Source of the DNA: Trichosphaerium sp. ATCC 40318
Lineage: Eukaryota > Discosea > Flabellinia > Trichosidae
Assembly (NCBI GenBank): GCA_038496445.1
Contig: JALMLS010000208.1
Span: 124,001 to 188,000 of the forward strand
Reading direction: 5' to 3'
DNA length: 64,000 nt
Part shown: piece by piece, positions 1 through 12,400 of the stretch
Layout: each line of letters starts with the position of its first letter
Numbering within the stretch: the first letter of the stretch is position 1
Made by a program: the position numbers and the translations under genes
Notes under the pieces: generated by a model
The model's input: the letters and a program-made list of their open reading frames with translations, nothing else
What the model was told of the DNA's origin: nothing
Database searches by the model: none

Positions 1-307
1 GGAAGGAGTAAATGAGCGTGCGCACCTTTTGTTTCTTTTTTGATACGGGTATAACACTTTTGTTACCAAAAAAGTCTTCCATTACTTGAGCTTGTTTAGT
101 TTTTCCATGCCATGGAAATTCGTCTTCTTTACTTTTGTATCCGTGATCTTTGCGCAAATGTTTGAGCTGGTTGGAAGTGGTGCCATGTTGAGGAGGAACA
201 AATGTCTGACAAAACACACATCTATTGTCTGTGTAGTACTTGTGAACATTGGATCTTTGCTTGTAGTGCCTTTTTTGGTGCACGATGTTGCTTGCCTGAA
301 GTTGCAT
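1..307 (-). CDS. BED-type zinc finger protein, hAT-transposase-like, partial at left edge
   Basis: The minus-strand frame opening at an ATG at 305-307 stays open to the window edge (about 102 codons). It encodes a BED-like finger: HKYYTDNRCVFCQTF, then TTSNQLKHLRKDH, giving Cys-x2-Cys followed by the TSNxLKHL...H stretch typical of BED fingers. BED fingers bind DNA and occur mostly at the N-terminus of hAT-family transposases and in host genes derived from them. The part after the finger is Lys-rich and leaves the window, so a catalytic domain cannot be checked. No terminal inverted repeat was found just upstream of the ATG. A domesticated transcription factor is the alternative. A hAT-type MITE lies at 18499-18882, so hAT activity in this genome is plausible. 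Confidence 0.55.
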   Translation of the reverse strand, partial: MQLQASNIVHQKRHYKQRSNVHKYYTDNRCVFCQTFVPPQHGTTSNQLKHLRKDHGYKSKEDEFPWHGKTKQAQVMEDFFGNKSVIPVSKKKQKVRTLIYSF

Positions 308-1191
308 TTTGGTGTTCTAAAAATATTCAAATATACAACAGAAAGATTCAAATTCGCTATTTTTGGCGTGTATTCAAATATTCAAATTCAAATATTCAGA
401 GTTTGAGAACGTTACTGAAGTATCTCCATGTAAAAAGTAAGTTCTGTCTCTAAAACTTCTGTAGTGGTAACACATAACTACAGCAAGCTGTATGGACCTC
501 TGATTCAATAAAATACCAAGCAAGAGTGAGTATTTTGACATTTTCATTTAAATATTATGTTCATCAACTTCTATGAAAAAGTAACCTCCGTGTTTTGATA
601 CCTAAATTATCAAATACTCTATAACTGCTGATAGGTAGACAATGGTTTATTGAGCACCTGTCTCCAAAAGGAAAGATTTGAAAAAGGTATCTGTGGGTTA
701 GAATGATTGTTCAAAACAATGACCAATTTACAGCAATCAGGTATAGAGACTGGTGATGATAGCTTTATGTGGAACACTAAAAGTGATAAAAAATGCATGA
801 TACGACATAATGTAATCCTTAATCACTACAGTGTTCAAGAATTACCTGCAAAACATGGTGGTGTTAGAGGAGAAGAATATGATCCCAGGCAGAAAAAACT
901 CGTTTTTGGATTCAATGAAATAGTTGATTGAAGTACACTATTAATTACCAGCAAGTTCTGGTGCAACCAAATTGTAGACACAAATGTGCTCTGAAGCATA
1001 CCCAAAATTTGGCCAAAAATAACGTTTTTGAGGTGTGCTAGACTTTTTTTGAAAGTGTGAACTGCTTACAAAAATCGTCCCTATTCCAGGTCAATTCCTA
1101 TGTTCGTAAACTGCGTAAAAAAACTGTGGTAAAACTAGACAGAAATTTCCAGTTTGTTAATAGTGCGGTTACAACTACCTACAGCTGCATT
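308..1191. other. Gene-poor stretch with one unassigned 74-codon ORF
   Basis: Between the BED-finger ORF and the LRR fragment there is AT-rich sequence with short TTCAAATA-type direct repeats near 370-400. A plus-strand ORF at 707-931 starts MFKTMTNLQQSG and ends FGFNEIVD. It matches no family I recognise. It could be an exon of a decayed gene. No promoter or RNA gene can be supported here. Confidence 0.3.
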
Positions 1192-1518
1192 ATGTCAATC
1201 CAACTACCAGATACCGAGTATCAAAGGTTTGTGGCCCCAATATCATTATATCCAACGTTTAACATTCCACACACGCAAATACTAAAAGTACTTTCAGGTG
1301 TACATACCATTGATCTTAGTTGTTGTGTTAATATTACAGATAAAGGTTTAAAATCGCTATCAGGAGTTCGTTCTATCAGTCTCTGTGATTGCAAAAATGT
1401 TAGAGATGAAGGTTTAAGGTCACTTTCAGGTGTTCATACCATCGATCTCAGTTATTGTAATTGTATTACAGCTAAGGTCATGTTATATTCATCAATCATC
1501 ATTTGTTTTCACGAATAA
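1192..1518 (+). pseudogene. Truncated F-box/LRR family member
   Basis: The reading frame from the ATG at 1192 begins MSIQLPDTEYQRFVAPISL. This closely resembles a leader encoded upstream of the intact F-box/LRR gene at 46328-47715 (MSIHLPDTDYQRYAVPISL). The leader joins directly to about three leucine-rich units with the core LSGVHTIDLSCCVNITDKGL. The F-box segment seen between leader and repeats in the other copy is missing here. After three units the sequence departs into unrelated residues and stops. It is therefore read as a truncated paralogue; the family normally has ten or more units. Its 3' end faces the 3' end of the ABCG gene about 390 bp away, an arrangement repeated in inverted form at 17496-18430. 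Confidence 0.6.
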
Positions 1519-1911
1519 AGGATAATGATAATTTTGGCTTGAATTGACTTCTTTCATTGCAACAAATCCAGAAAGCAATCTGCTTACATATCTAGTTATG
1601 GAACAAGTCCAATTCTTGTTAACATAGATGCTAAGAAGTTGCTTGCTTCATTGTTGATAATTAATAAAATTTATGCTGTCATCTGCTGCATGAGTGTTTG
1701 AGATTTTCACAAATTCTTTTTAGCTATCAAATACAGATCAATTCACTACCATTCGTACTATATAAGTTAATATAATGCATCCGAATAAACAGGTGGATTA
1801 GCTTTGATTCTGCCCAAAAACAACAGACAAAATAAACAAAGAGCCTCCTCTTATTTATAAATTCTTTATTATGTACATTGTTACATCATTTGGCTGAGTA
1901 TGATCAACTAG

Positions 1912-4744
1912 TTAATCACCACCCACAGGTACAAATCGTAGAGATAGGTATGCGAGAACACGGTAGAATACAAGCATGCCAAGTAAAACTACTACATCAA
2001 TCCAAATGGCATGACCATCAAAGTTTAGAGATTCAAGTGCTTCAGCTCCAGTCTTTATACCAGGACAAGGTAAAAAACAAGCCTCAGCAGTACTATTAGC
2101 CATTGTAGGAGCGGTTGTTGTGTTTAATCCAACGCCACATACATCTGCACAAGGAATTTGTGGGCAATCAAAAACAAGACCATCATAGTCATTGTTTAGA
2201 AGTGCTCTAAAAGCATACTTGTATGGAGATGCATATTCGAGCGGTCTAAATGTTATTGTGAGTATGATTGTTTAAAGCTAGAATAAACGTGGTGTTGCAT
2301 GACATACTTGTAAAATGAAGGAACGTTGTCAGTGTTCAAGAAAAAACCACCAAATGACATGAAAAGCAAAAATATGAGCGTCACCCATAATGTTGCCATT
2401 GCTGGTTGTATTGAGAATGATCCAACAAACAAAGAAGCCTATAATTATCAGTACGCATGAAAAAAAAAGCATAATACGCACTGCTTGGATAACAAGAAGG
2501 CAGAGAAACATGATGCCAGTGAAGATGAGGAACCTTGTAAATGATCCATTAAGTCCCATCTAGTTTCGTTTAAGTTAGATTCCTTTCACTTGGTAGGCAA
2601 GGTACATACCAACCAGTATGTAATAGCGGAATCCATGATAGCATAGAAAAATTGGAAAGGAAAGTCGGCGAGAGTTGACGCAAAGTAGTAAGGTAATACA
2701 CGATACATTCCGCTTGATCTTTCACGATTAAAAATTGGTCGTTCAACAGGAACTAGAACACGAGTTAGTTTGCTTGATTGTGCCCTCTGGTTCGTACAAA
2801 CAAAGCCTGCAGTGAAAGCAGGTATGGAAGTTACTGTGAGGAGTACGTAGAATATACCAGATCCTCTATCGATTATTGTTTCTTGGTTTTTGTCAAGTCT
2901 TAGGTACATCAATCCGATGAAGAAAGAGAAGAATATATGTTGAGACAATTGAGCCCACAGAATTGTTGGGTTACGTAAGTTGTTTCTCCATTGCCTGTTG
3001 GTTTATTTATTAGTTTACCACGTGATAGTTAATCGTTTTTTTCAGAAAAGCGTACTTGAGTAGGAGGTATTTGAACTGTGTTCTTGTTGATGCTTCATCT
3101 CTTACAGCGCTCTTTTTATTAAGTTTTGGAGGTAACGGCTTAACTGCTTTAAGACTTTTACTGAATTCTTTAGAATTATGACACTCTTGCGTAACTACCA
3201 ACATTGTCAGTCGAAAGAACATGGACAATAATAAACGTACTTTGAGGGAGTGACTTTGCTTCTTTGTTCTTTGATGAAGACGGAAGTGATCCAGCTACTA
3301 AGTCAACTAATTCGTTCGGATAAGCGAAAGGATTTTTCGTTACTGCTGAACTGCTATTGTAACGTACTGACATAATCTGCTACATTTGAGTATTGAGGGC
3401 ATTCGTGGCCCATACGCTTAAAGAAAGGAACAACTTTGTTTACCTTGCCGTAGTACATCATATCGCCTAAGAAAGAAATGAGAATGTCATGAGAGATATG
3501 TGGTTTCTTTACCATTGTGTAACAAGAGTAGCTTATCAAATAGCTTAAAAAGATGTTGACGTGGTTGATGAATAGTACATATAACAGTACGCCCGCTATC
3601 AGCTAACCGACGGAGTAGCTTACCAATCTCAAAGCTGTTTTAAAGTTAGTTATCTATCGAGCATGAACATGTCAAAGTACATACGCTGTAGAGCTATCAA
3701 GTCCTGAAGTAGGTTCATCAAGTACAAAAACACTTGGTGTTGTTATAAGTTCTGTACCAACAGCGGCACGTTTTCGTTCTCCTAAGTGATTAATGAGAAA
3801 CGGGAACTTTGGGAAACCGAGGTTTAGAATGCAGTAAGAATAATGCTGTTAAAACCGTAAGTGTACCTCCAGATACACCACGAATAAATTCATCTCCGAT
3901 TAGGGTATTAGCGCATTTATTGACACCCAGTTCGTCTATGATTAACTCGACCTAACACAACGAATAAGTTAGCAAAAGAAATCGACTAAACTTCGTTTTA
4001 TTGCATACCCTATCTTTCTTTTCAGCTGCTGACATAGTTCTAGGGAGTTGAAGGAATGCAGCGTAAGTAAGTGTTTCCTTTACAGTAGCTGTAGCAAGCA
4101 TCAAATCATCCTGTTTTACGTATCCGTAAACTTTTTTAAACAGTTTCTTTACATCCATTAACGGTGTTCCATTAACTAGAACCTCGCCTATAAAGTGTGA
4201 CTAATACAAACAAATATGATTGTATCTACTATCAAACGTACCGGTAGTGCTACCTGTATTCGTTCTACCAGTTATAACGTCCAGAAAAGTTGATTTTCCG
4301 GAACCTATGAGAATTACTTAGAATGTTTTTTTCATTTGTTTGTCAAGATCTTGGCTTTCTGAGTTCGAACCTGATGGACCCATAACGGCTATAAGTTCTC
4401 CAGGGTTAAAAGTAGCAGATACATTCTTTAGAATAACTTTATCTGTCATTACAGTCTTGATACCCCATTTTTTTTTCGATTTATCTAAACAGTAAATCAA
4501 ACCGACTTCAATGTGATTAAAGCCATACCCTTATCATCTCTCAACGGAGCTCGAACTTGGTAGTACAAGTTTTTAACTTGAATACAGACAGGGCTCTTCG
4601 GTGGATCGATATATGACTTCATTTCTTCGTCAGTTTTTTTCATATCAACGACGATAGTCTCAACTTCATTGCTGCTTGTCTATCCACAAAAATCGTGAGT
4701 TTGGAGTTTAACTAGTATAGCAGATGTACGTCAGTTGTTGCCAT
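1912..4744 (-). CDS. ABCG-family half-transporter (white/scarlet type)
   Basis: Multi-exon gene starting MATTD at 4744. After splicing the nucleotide-binding domain shows, in order: Walker A GPSGSGKST (split by an intron near 4320-4380), a Q-loop region (YGYVKQDD), signature VSGGERKR (split by an intron near 3790-3870) and Walker B/D-loop [15 protein letters not shown] transmembrane domain follows with several hydrophobic segments (for example [13 protein letters not shown] and [14 protein letters not shown]). NBD-before-TMD order and length fit an ABCG half-transporter, which would act as a dimer exporting lipids or other hydrophobic substrates at a membrane. The protein ends [10 protein letters not shown] at 1912. 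Several introns use GTACGT or GTATG donors. The substrate cannot be deduced. A decayed paralogue lies at 17496-17850. Confidence 0.85.
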
Positions 4745-5291
4745 TGTTGTTTCCTTCAATTTAAATATCGGAAGGCAAAATACCCGAGTTTCTTAGGGTG
4801 TCGTATGTTCAATTTGGCCGAGAGAAAACTCGCATATTTTTAAAAAAAAATTCTGCGCAACTTTCTCCGCTCTTTCATGAATAATCATGTCGTCTTATTG
4901 TAGTGATACATTATCAAACGAAAAAAGACTCAAGGATGGTTTTTGTGAATATATAGCAAACTTCATGTGTACAGAGACTCCTTTTCCTCACCTTAAGAAT
5001 GTTGTTTGAATACACCAACTGTAGGGAAGTGGTCTTGACCGCCTTTGGCGTAGTTGTACGTCAGACTTCCTGTATAACGCCAAAACGCGTATTATTATAT
5101 TCGTCATGAACATACTGTCTGGAGACAGACGATACTGCTTATCGCAATAGCCATATTGTCACATGTTTGGTTCTGTCTTTTTTTTCTCCCGAATTTGTAT
5201 CTTCACGAGTGGATTATGACCTACGCACCCCAAAATCTTAACAGTCAAACTTTTTATTTGATGTTTGTAAACCGTTACGATTATGTCACCA
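4745..5291. other. Intergenic region, probable ABCG upstream sequence
   Basis: About 550 bp between the 3' end of the Ras-like gene and the ABCG start codon, both on the minus strand. No ORF, RNA gene or repeat was recognised. It presumably carries the ABCG promoter; no specific element is called. Confidence 0.3.
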
Positions 5292-6107
5292 TCAGGTATT
5301 AGATTTTAAGTTTGCTTTGCTCATAATCAAATCACACATCACGTGACATTTTTTCTTTTTTTCTTTGTTCATCTCTTCGATTCTTATCTTCCTTAGATAC
5401 CTTCCAAGTGCTATAAATGGTTCACGACAACCTTTATCATTAAGAGCTGATGTTTCAAAGTAAAGACAACCTAATGCATCAGCCATTTCTTTGGCTTCTT
5501 CCACAGAAACACAACGTTCTTGTTTCAAATCTTTTTTTGTAGCAACAATAGCGAACTTAACATCGCGTGTTTTGCGCGTCTCGTTCTCTCTAGACAAGAA
5601 AAAATACTATAAATACAAGTCCATTACATAGTAATAAATATGGCAACCAACACCCCACGTGTTGTTGGGACGTACAAATCAAAGAAAGTCGAAAATGTAA
5701 AAAAATCGAAGAAAAAAAACTGTTTTGTGCTCTCACCTCGTTACAAACGCATGATAATCAGGTATTTTCTCAAAGCTATCTCTATCAACCATAGAGAACG
5801 CAATAATGCATGATTGAAGGTCAAGATAATGCCTTCCTCCTAGTTCATGATTATCGCCGTAATCAAGCACTTCAATAAGCCCTGGCTCTTCTCCTTGTAT
5901 AATAACTTGTTTGCGATAGCTCTCATGTAGCGTTGGGTCCGTTTCAGGAAAATAATCTTCTTTTATAAATCTAAACGCCAGAGCTGTTTTACCTACGCCC
6001 ATAGAACCGGCTATAAGCACTTTGTATACCTAACGGTATTTTTTAAGTTTTGCACGGTAATCAACGTTAAAAAACCGTACAAGATCTCTGTCGTTATAGT
6101 TGTTCAT
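5292..6107 (-). CDS. Divergent Ras-like small GTPase
   Basis: Three exons read cleanly: 6081-6107 (MNNYNDRDL), 5737-6029 and 5292-5589, with donors GTACGG and GTGAGA and matching phases. The product has the P-loop GSMGVGKTA, TKKD in place of the usual NKxD, and TSA as the G5 motif. The G3 region reads LDYGDNHE instead of DTAGQE, so the catalytic Gln position is changed. The effector loop is also divergent. The C-terminus ends KANLKSNT with no CAAX cysteine, so classical prenylation is not expected; a Lys-rich stretch (NKEKKKK) precedes it. It is best called a Ras-superfamily member of uncertain subfamily, perhaps with low GTP hydrolysis. Intron 2 contains a CACGTG site at about 5656. Confidence 0.8.
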
Positions 6108-6442
6108 AATTGTAACAAATGAGGCTCGTATCGAGCAGTATTTGACTGAATGTAACAATAGTCAATACAATCAGTTTTAAACGCTTTTGCGAACCTGAGT
6201 AAGCCGCCGCTGGTGCTAATCTAGGCACATAGTAAACTGTTATTTGTCAACTAAGTTCTTGTAAATCACGTGGTAAAAAGCTTCAAAACAACCATTTTAT
6301 CTTTGAAAACGTATCGGTTAACGACAACAAAAGATAATATCGAACCAAGTACAAATACTAGGACACAAACTGTTGATTTACAACCATTCTAGGCACACAA
6401 CTTTCTTAATCAAACTGAGATTTATTCTGTGAGAATGAATGC
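6108..6442. other. Intergenic, Ras-like upstream / sulfatase 3' flank
   Basis: About 335 bp with no gene seen. A TTTATT near 6421 (AATAAA on the minus strand) lies just beyond the ABCG-side sulfatase stop codon only if that mRNA extends past 6443, so it is a plausible polyadenylation signal for the minus-strand sulfatase. One CACGTG is at about 6268. Confidence 0.35.
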
Positions 6443-8389
6443 TTAATTTTCAGGTTTCATCCATGGTCTCCATGCATGGTATGGTTCCGACACGTGGCCC
6501 AAAGGGCATTTACTACAAAAGTAATCTTGCCCTTGGTATGGTTTAACAAATTGCATTGGAGCCACCATCCCAGATGCGTAGTAATTCAATCTATCAGTGA
6601 GCTCAGCAACCTTTTCAGGGTTGGCAGCTGATACATCATTTTTTTCATTTGGATCTTTGTCAAGGTCGAACAAGTACACGTGACCCAAAGTTGTCTTATT
6701 AGCGTTATCATAGCATTCGCTAAGAAGTTTCCAATTACCGATACGAATAGCTGCCTGTCAAAAACAGTCAGAACGAAAACAGACTAAAGTGTTTCTTCGT
6801 GCCTTTGGTTTTACGGCCATCCCTTTAGAACATAAAGGATTGATGTTGTATAGAATTTCAGTTCTTGGAGATGGTGTTCCTTTGGTTAGGGATTCCCAGA
6901 TATCAAATCCTAAGTAGTGTCAGGAGGTAGACACGAAACAAAATCAGCAATTACCATCTAGTTCTTTGTTTTTGGATAATGATCCGCCGACCAAGTTAAC
7001 AAGCGTTGGCAACCAATCTGTCACATGGTATAGTTCGTGAGAGATAGTACCTGGGTTTGGTAGAAGAGGCGAGTACAAAAACGCAGGTACATGCGTTCCA
7101 CCCTTAGAATACATTTTAGTATAAACCAACATCTCAACAACTTGCCTCCCAAAGCTCCGTTTTCGCACCACGTAGTGGATAATTTCTTATCTCTGCTGTT
7201 TGCCCTGCAGGAGGGGCACCATTGTCGCTCGTGAAAATAATCTGACAAATGTGTTAGTAACAAAGCAAGCGAGTCTATTTTGTTTACAATTGTATTTTTC
7301 ATGAGGTCGAGCTTCTCAAGTGCAGTGTGTACGTCCCCAATCATGTCGTCCATACAAGAAATCATCCCAAGGAGTATCTTAGCATTTCCTACAGCGTTAG
7401 GATAGAGATCTATCACGCAAGTTAATTAACAAATCCGTAGTGGGTATCGGACCTTGGTACTTCTGATCCACTTGGAGGGGTAAATGCACGTTTTGGAACG
7501 GAAGGTACAAGAAAAATGGATCTTCATCTTTCGCACGTTCCTCTAGATATTCTACAGCTCTATCACGAATAATATAGGCACTATATGTTCCGTTTGCTGT
7601 AATATCGATAGTGTTGTTGGTGCTCCAATCGTAGCCAACGTATTTATTCTTGTTAGTGCCATGATCTAGTTTTTATTAGTTAGTACTAGAGGAGAAACAA
7701 AACCTCAAACCTGAGCATGCCGCTGCCTCGTGTTTATAGTATGAACCACATCCTTGATAGTAACCCACTTGTGAGTCGAATCCTCGCGAATTAGGGACAT
7801 AATCAGACGTGTACATTCCCAAGTGCCACTGAGTATTAGCGTTAAACAAAGATCATCACCAAACGAGGGAAAATCTATATAAAACAAAAAACACGTGCCT
7901 TTCCGAACAGTGCAGTTTTGTAGCCGGCTTCTTTCAAGTTTTCTGACAGAAATACTTCGCTCTTATCAATACCCCATGGTGTGTCCCAGTATATCACGTT
8001 AGCTTGAGTGCCCAATCTAATAGGATAACGCCCTAAAAGTAAAAGAGTTTACAAACTAGTTCAAAAAAAAAGGCCTAGTCTTTCGTTTGGAAAGGAATTC
8101 TATGCTTACCTGTCATCAAGGCGCTTCTCGTGGGACTACATATAGGTTGAACGTAGTAATTTTTAAGTTGTATACCCCCTTTTGCGAGTAAATCGATATT
8201 TGGCGTTACGAGACTTCTAGTAGAGTTTTGGTATCCCAACTCGTTCCATCCAAGATCATCCTAATGTTCTTTTAATGTTAATCGTGGTAACTTGGTACGT
8301 ACGGCAACAATAAATACAATGTTCGGTTTAGCGGTTAATACAGTAGCTACAAAGATAGCAGTTAACGCAAAGTACTTCAGATACCCCAT
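6443..8389 (-). CDS. Secreted arylsulfatase (arylsulfatase B-like)
   Basis: Starts MGYLKYFALTAIFVATVL at 8389, a typical signal peptide. After a first intron it continues PNIVFIVADDLGW, the metal-binding N-terminal sulfatase motif. The catalytic signature CSPTRSALMTG follows, with the Cys that is converted to formylglycine. Downstream are GFDSQVGYYQG, a segment typical of arylsulfatase B/I/J-type enzymes, then PFFLYLPFQNVHLP, DNGAPP-like sequence split by introns, HVTDWLPTLVNLVGG and a C-terminal Cys-containing tail ending PWMKPEN. It would hydrolyse sulfate esters on polysaccharides outside the cell or in lysosome-like compartments. Many small introns break the frame. A second family member is encoded at 43374-46036. 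Confidence 0.85.
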
Positions 8390-9450
8390 TGATGCGTGTC
8401 CACGTGGAAACAGTCAGCGTTTTTTTGTTTGATGAAATTTCTTTCTACTTTTTTTCATAACCCAACTGTTGATGACATACATTTTAATATTCAGTCTGAG
8501 GCCTTGGTGCGTTGTTGTAGAAATGTCGTTTTTCTATTTGGGCAGAAGACTTTTCAGAGGAGTTTTTTTTTTGAAAGCGAAATCATGTGTTTGAAACAAC
8601 AAATGTTGGGCACAAGTTACCTTGTATTTCAAAGTGTAACGTGCGTAGGAATGTAAACATAGTTTCCCGTTACCTTATGAGGTTTGCTGACACCAGTCTG
8701 GTAAAAATGACGATACATACACCGCGATATGGTATCAAATCAATGCGAAAAACAAACCTCATCGTATGTTGTATTGTTTATTGTTTGTGAAGTTCGAACA
8801 GAGCCAAACACGAAGTTAGTGAGAGAGCGCAACTCAGTAACGTGCTCTAAAACAATACGAACCTTGTGAGATTCGAGCTCACGACCTTCAGTTTTAGACT
8901 GATGCTCTAAACTTCATAAAGACCAAGTTTAGATTGGACTGACATTGCCAACACAACCAAGGGCACTCAGGGAGGAAAGACACTCACTCTTTGGTGGATC
9001 TGGTGTAGCCACACGAGCGGATTTATTCTACCCTTTAGACTCGTGTGATATGTAATGTTGAAAGAAAAAGGAAAACAATAGAAATGTTTACAAAAAGAAA
9101 CAGTATTTTAGGGGTAGCCTAGTCCAACCAATGTGATCATAATTGATTCAACACGTGAACAAAAAAAAAAAAAAGTAATGTCACGTGACTACTCAAACAA
9201 AGTATGCTTAAGCAAGCCGTCTTACATGATTTATCATATTAGCGTTCTTTGTGGTACATACAGACTGCTCTGAAAAAACCAATTGTGGTCACTCACTGAG
9301 TACTTTTAAATGCAAGTATTTAGTTTTTGAACGAAACGTGTTTTAGGTTTTGTTTACTATGTTACATTGGTGTGTAAAAAAAGTCCATAAAAAAGAACAG
9401 TAACAACTGCTTACATGCAGTACATCATTTTCATATTTTTTTGTTGGTTT
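8390..9450. other. Intergenic region with dispersed repeat copy 1
   Basis: About 1.06 kb between the sulfatase start and the 3' end of the cyclase-fold gene. It holds the repeat at 8929-9116, a decayed tRNA-like piece at about 8866-8902 (see rejected items), CACGTG sites at about 8400, 9153 and 9182, and a run of A at about 9163. No convincing coding sequence was found. Confidence 0.5.
8929..9116 (+). repeat. Dispersed repeat, copy 1 of 3
   Basis: Starts TTAGATTGGAC, contains GGGAGGAAAGAC, TTTGGTGG, GTAGCCACACGAGCGG and ATTTATTC, and ends near TTTTAGGGG. Copies at 41753-41851 and 42798-42971 share these blocks in the same order and on the same strand. This copy contains an 8-bp inverted repeat, CACACGAG (about 9010-9017) against CTCGTGTG (about 9040-9047). 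No ORF is present. Either a SINE/MITE-type element or a structured RNA family would fit. Confidence 0.65.
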
Positions 9451-12400
9451 TTAAAACGGATCTGCCTCGGGTAAATGACCAGAAACGTGTTTGAAACGTT
9501 TTTTGAATGAAGGACTAAGAATTAAACCTCCTGGATTTAGCTGTTCTCTTAGTTGTTTTAAGTAGCCTACAATAACCTCTCCTGTCCATGTAGGTCCGCA
9601 TGCAAGCATAAGACGTCTTAATTCGCCAAAATCAACAACAACAATGAGTTCTTTAATGTATAGTTAGTTGAAGACTGAAACTTTCGACAAAAAAATTCAA
9701 ACAAGTGTTACGTACTTATTGACTTCCCGAGTTCGTTTCTTATACTTTGAGCACATAGCCATGCTTGTTTAGGTTCATCTTCACTAAAAACTACTTGGTA
9801 TCCGTGTCCTTAACAAAACATAAGCAACATAAAAACAAAAACAAGAAAATAATAGGATAAAAAAACGTACCCAGATGTGTTATAACTGTGCCATTGTGTT
9901 GACTCACAATAAGCGCTATGGCTTCATCAAGCTTTAATTCAAATTCCGTAGCAGCGCCTACAAAGAATATTAATGTCAAGGAAGCCTATATAATGGAAAG
10001 AAAGCAAAACTTCAAAAATTTTGATTGCTTTTTTTTTCACTTCAGAAAACGTACTGGCTCCCTCTGTCTTTCGTATTTCTGGTAAACTCAAGTAAACAAT
10101 ACTCAATATAATCTTAAAAGATGTTTCTATTGTTCCACTAGCCAAAGAGTACGAAGTACCTTAAAAATCACGTGAGAACCTTTTTCTTTTTGCATCAAAA
10201 ACAACAAACAAGTTGTTTCTTCTTTTTGTTGAATGATGAATATTTAGTTCAGTACCTTGTACGCTACGAGTATCTAATAAAGGAGATAGACGCATACATA
10301 AAGTATTTACTTCCTCAGGCTTCATAAGTTCTCCACCACAAATACCTAAAAGAAAGTAAGCTTCTTATAATGAATACAATGAAAAAAAATAGTCTTACCT
10401 GTTCCAGAAGGTCTGTACAGTTTGTATCCCTGTCGTTCATCACTATGAGGATTTCCAATTATAAATTCATTTCCTGGAGCACCAATAGTCTGAAAAAAAA
10501 TACATTAGCACGAAAGTGAGGCCAAAAAAAAACTTAAGTAGATTGACAGTTTACTTACCTTGTGGTGCTTCTCCTCAAGTATTACAACAGTAAAGTTCTC
10601 TTTAACGTTGATCTCTCTTCCTTGTGTAATATGTGCATGATTCTTTCTTATCCATCCACGTAGACGAGCAACATCTGCAGGAGAATGGACAAAGTAAGTA
10701 TACTTGCATTTATTCCTCAGATTTTTTGTGATATTTCTCAAAAAAACTTCATCCTTCTGTCCAACAATTTGCGGTGCGATAATCCACACCTAATATTCCG
10801 AGGTTAGTTCAAAAAAAGTATTGAAAAAAAAATATCACGTGATCTGTGTAAATATAAAGCAAACGAAAAAAATTAAATATTAACAAACACGTGGTTGTTG
10901 GGGAGAAATTATTGGTTTTTGTTTGCAAAACTTACTTGTTCAAAGTTGGAGTTTCCTTCCCACTGCGCAATATCATCAAGATTTTTATCCCATAATTGCT
11001 CAAGTGGACCAGACCATGTTCCATACAACTAACCATGATGAGTATATGTCAAAGTTCTAATAAAAGAGCAAAAGAGAAATAGTTCACACAAGAAAAAAAA
11101 AAGCACAGATTTCCGTTTACGTACTCTCTCGACAATAGTCCAGTATTTGAAGATAAGTCCACTGAAGGTATTTGCAAGTTGTGCACGCAAAGCGACACTA
11201 CTAGATAGAACCATATTTTGTTCCTCACGTTCTATAACAGGCAAGGTCAGCGACAGCATAGATTTCAAAAAAAGTTCTTACCAAACTTTGAAGAATACAG
11301 TACTGCTCTGTAAGCCCAGTGTCCTTTCTTTTCAAAGACTGATGCTGAACCAATCTTGAGGTTTACTGATGCGCAATCCTATTATCAAATTAAGCACTTG
11401 TCCGGACAATTAAAAGACAAACAACAACAAAATGGTTCAAAAAAAAATAAAGTCAATACCTCTATCAAAGAAGCCATTTTATATGGTTCTTCAACCTCAC
11501 CAGTACGTTTTTCTAAATCAAATGCAATTTGTATTTTAAAAGGATCAGTAGGCGCCATCTCAAATCCGACTTCATTGGCAGTTACACTTGTAGCTAGAAC
11601 AAGAAATTAGTACAAAAAAAAACTGAAAGAAAAAAAAAGATATCCAAGTCGTACATGATATGTTTTGAACTAAATACGAATATGTATCGCCACCTTCGAT
11701 AACAGCAACAACTTCTTCAAGTTGAACAACTAAACCTTCTTCTTCTTTGATCTACAGGCTCATTAAACATCAAAATTTACACTTTTCTCAAATATTTCTA
11801 ATGTTTTGAATTTTCCAGAAAGTGTCAGAACCGTACCTCCTCTAAAATATGGTGTAATGGTGCTCTTGATTGTGCAAGGCTAGAAAATCGAAGAGTAGAA
11901 AAGAATTCAAAACTCTCAACACCATTCTAGTAGAGTTTAATAAAAAACAGCTTCAAAACTATTACAACGTACTATTAGTGGCGTAGTGCTCTGGTATGTG
12001 TTATATTTTTGTCTCCGTTGTGGACCCTCAGTAGTGTGTGATAAAAATGTTATCTTACACGGTACAGAGTGCTTACTCTCTTAAAAGGAGGTTAGAGTTT
12101 TGTAATTGTTTTCGAAAAAATACAAAAAAAAAACAAGATAAAAAGAGAGTCGTACCGAAATGCTTGACGAGTTCAAATACTTTTCCAACTCGGGCACCAT
12201 TAATATGAATATGGAAGGTTCTATGATCAAAAAGTAAGCAAACAAAGGAAAAGAAACAAAGCAAATAAGAAGTGAAGAAAACGTCAAAAAAAAATTGAAA
12301 AAAAAAGAAACAAAGAAGAATAACGAGCTATGTCGATTAAAAAAAAATCGCTTGAATTCTTACCCAGACTTTCTGAAAAATCCAGGAGGCGTATCTGCTG

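Noticed and set aside
8866-8902. tRNA-like piece on the minus strand: T-arm GTGAG-CTCGAAT-CTCAC and stem TCAGT/ACTGA.
   Set aside because: No D-arm and no matching acceptor stem; the anticodon would be AAA. At most a decayed tRNA or tRNA-derived remnant, so not called as a gene.
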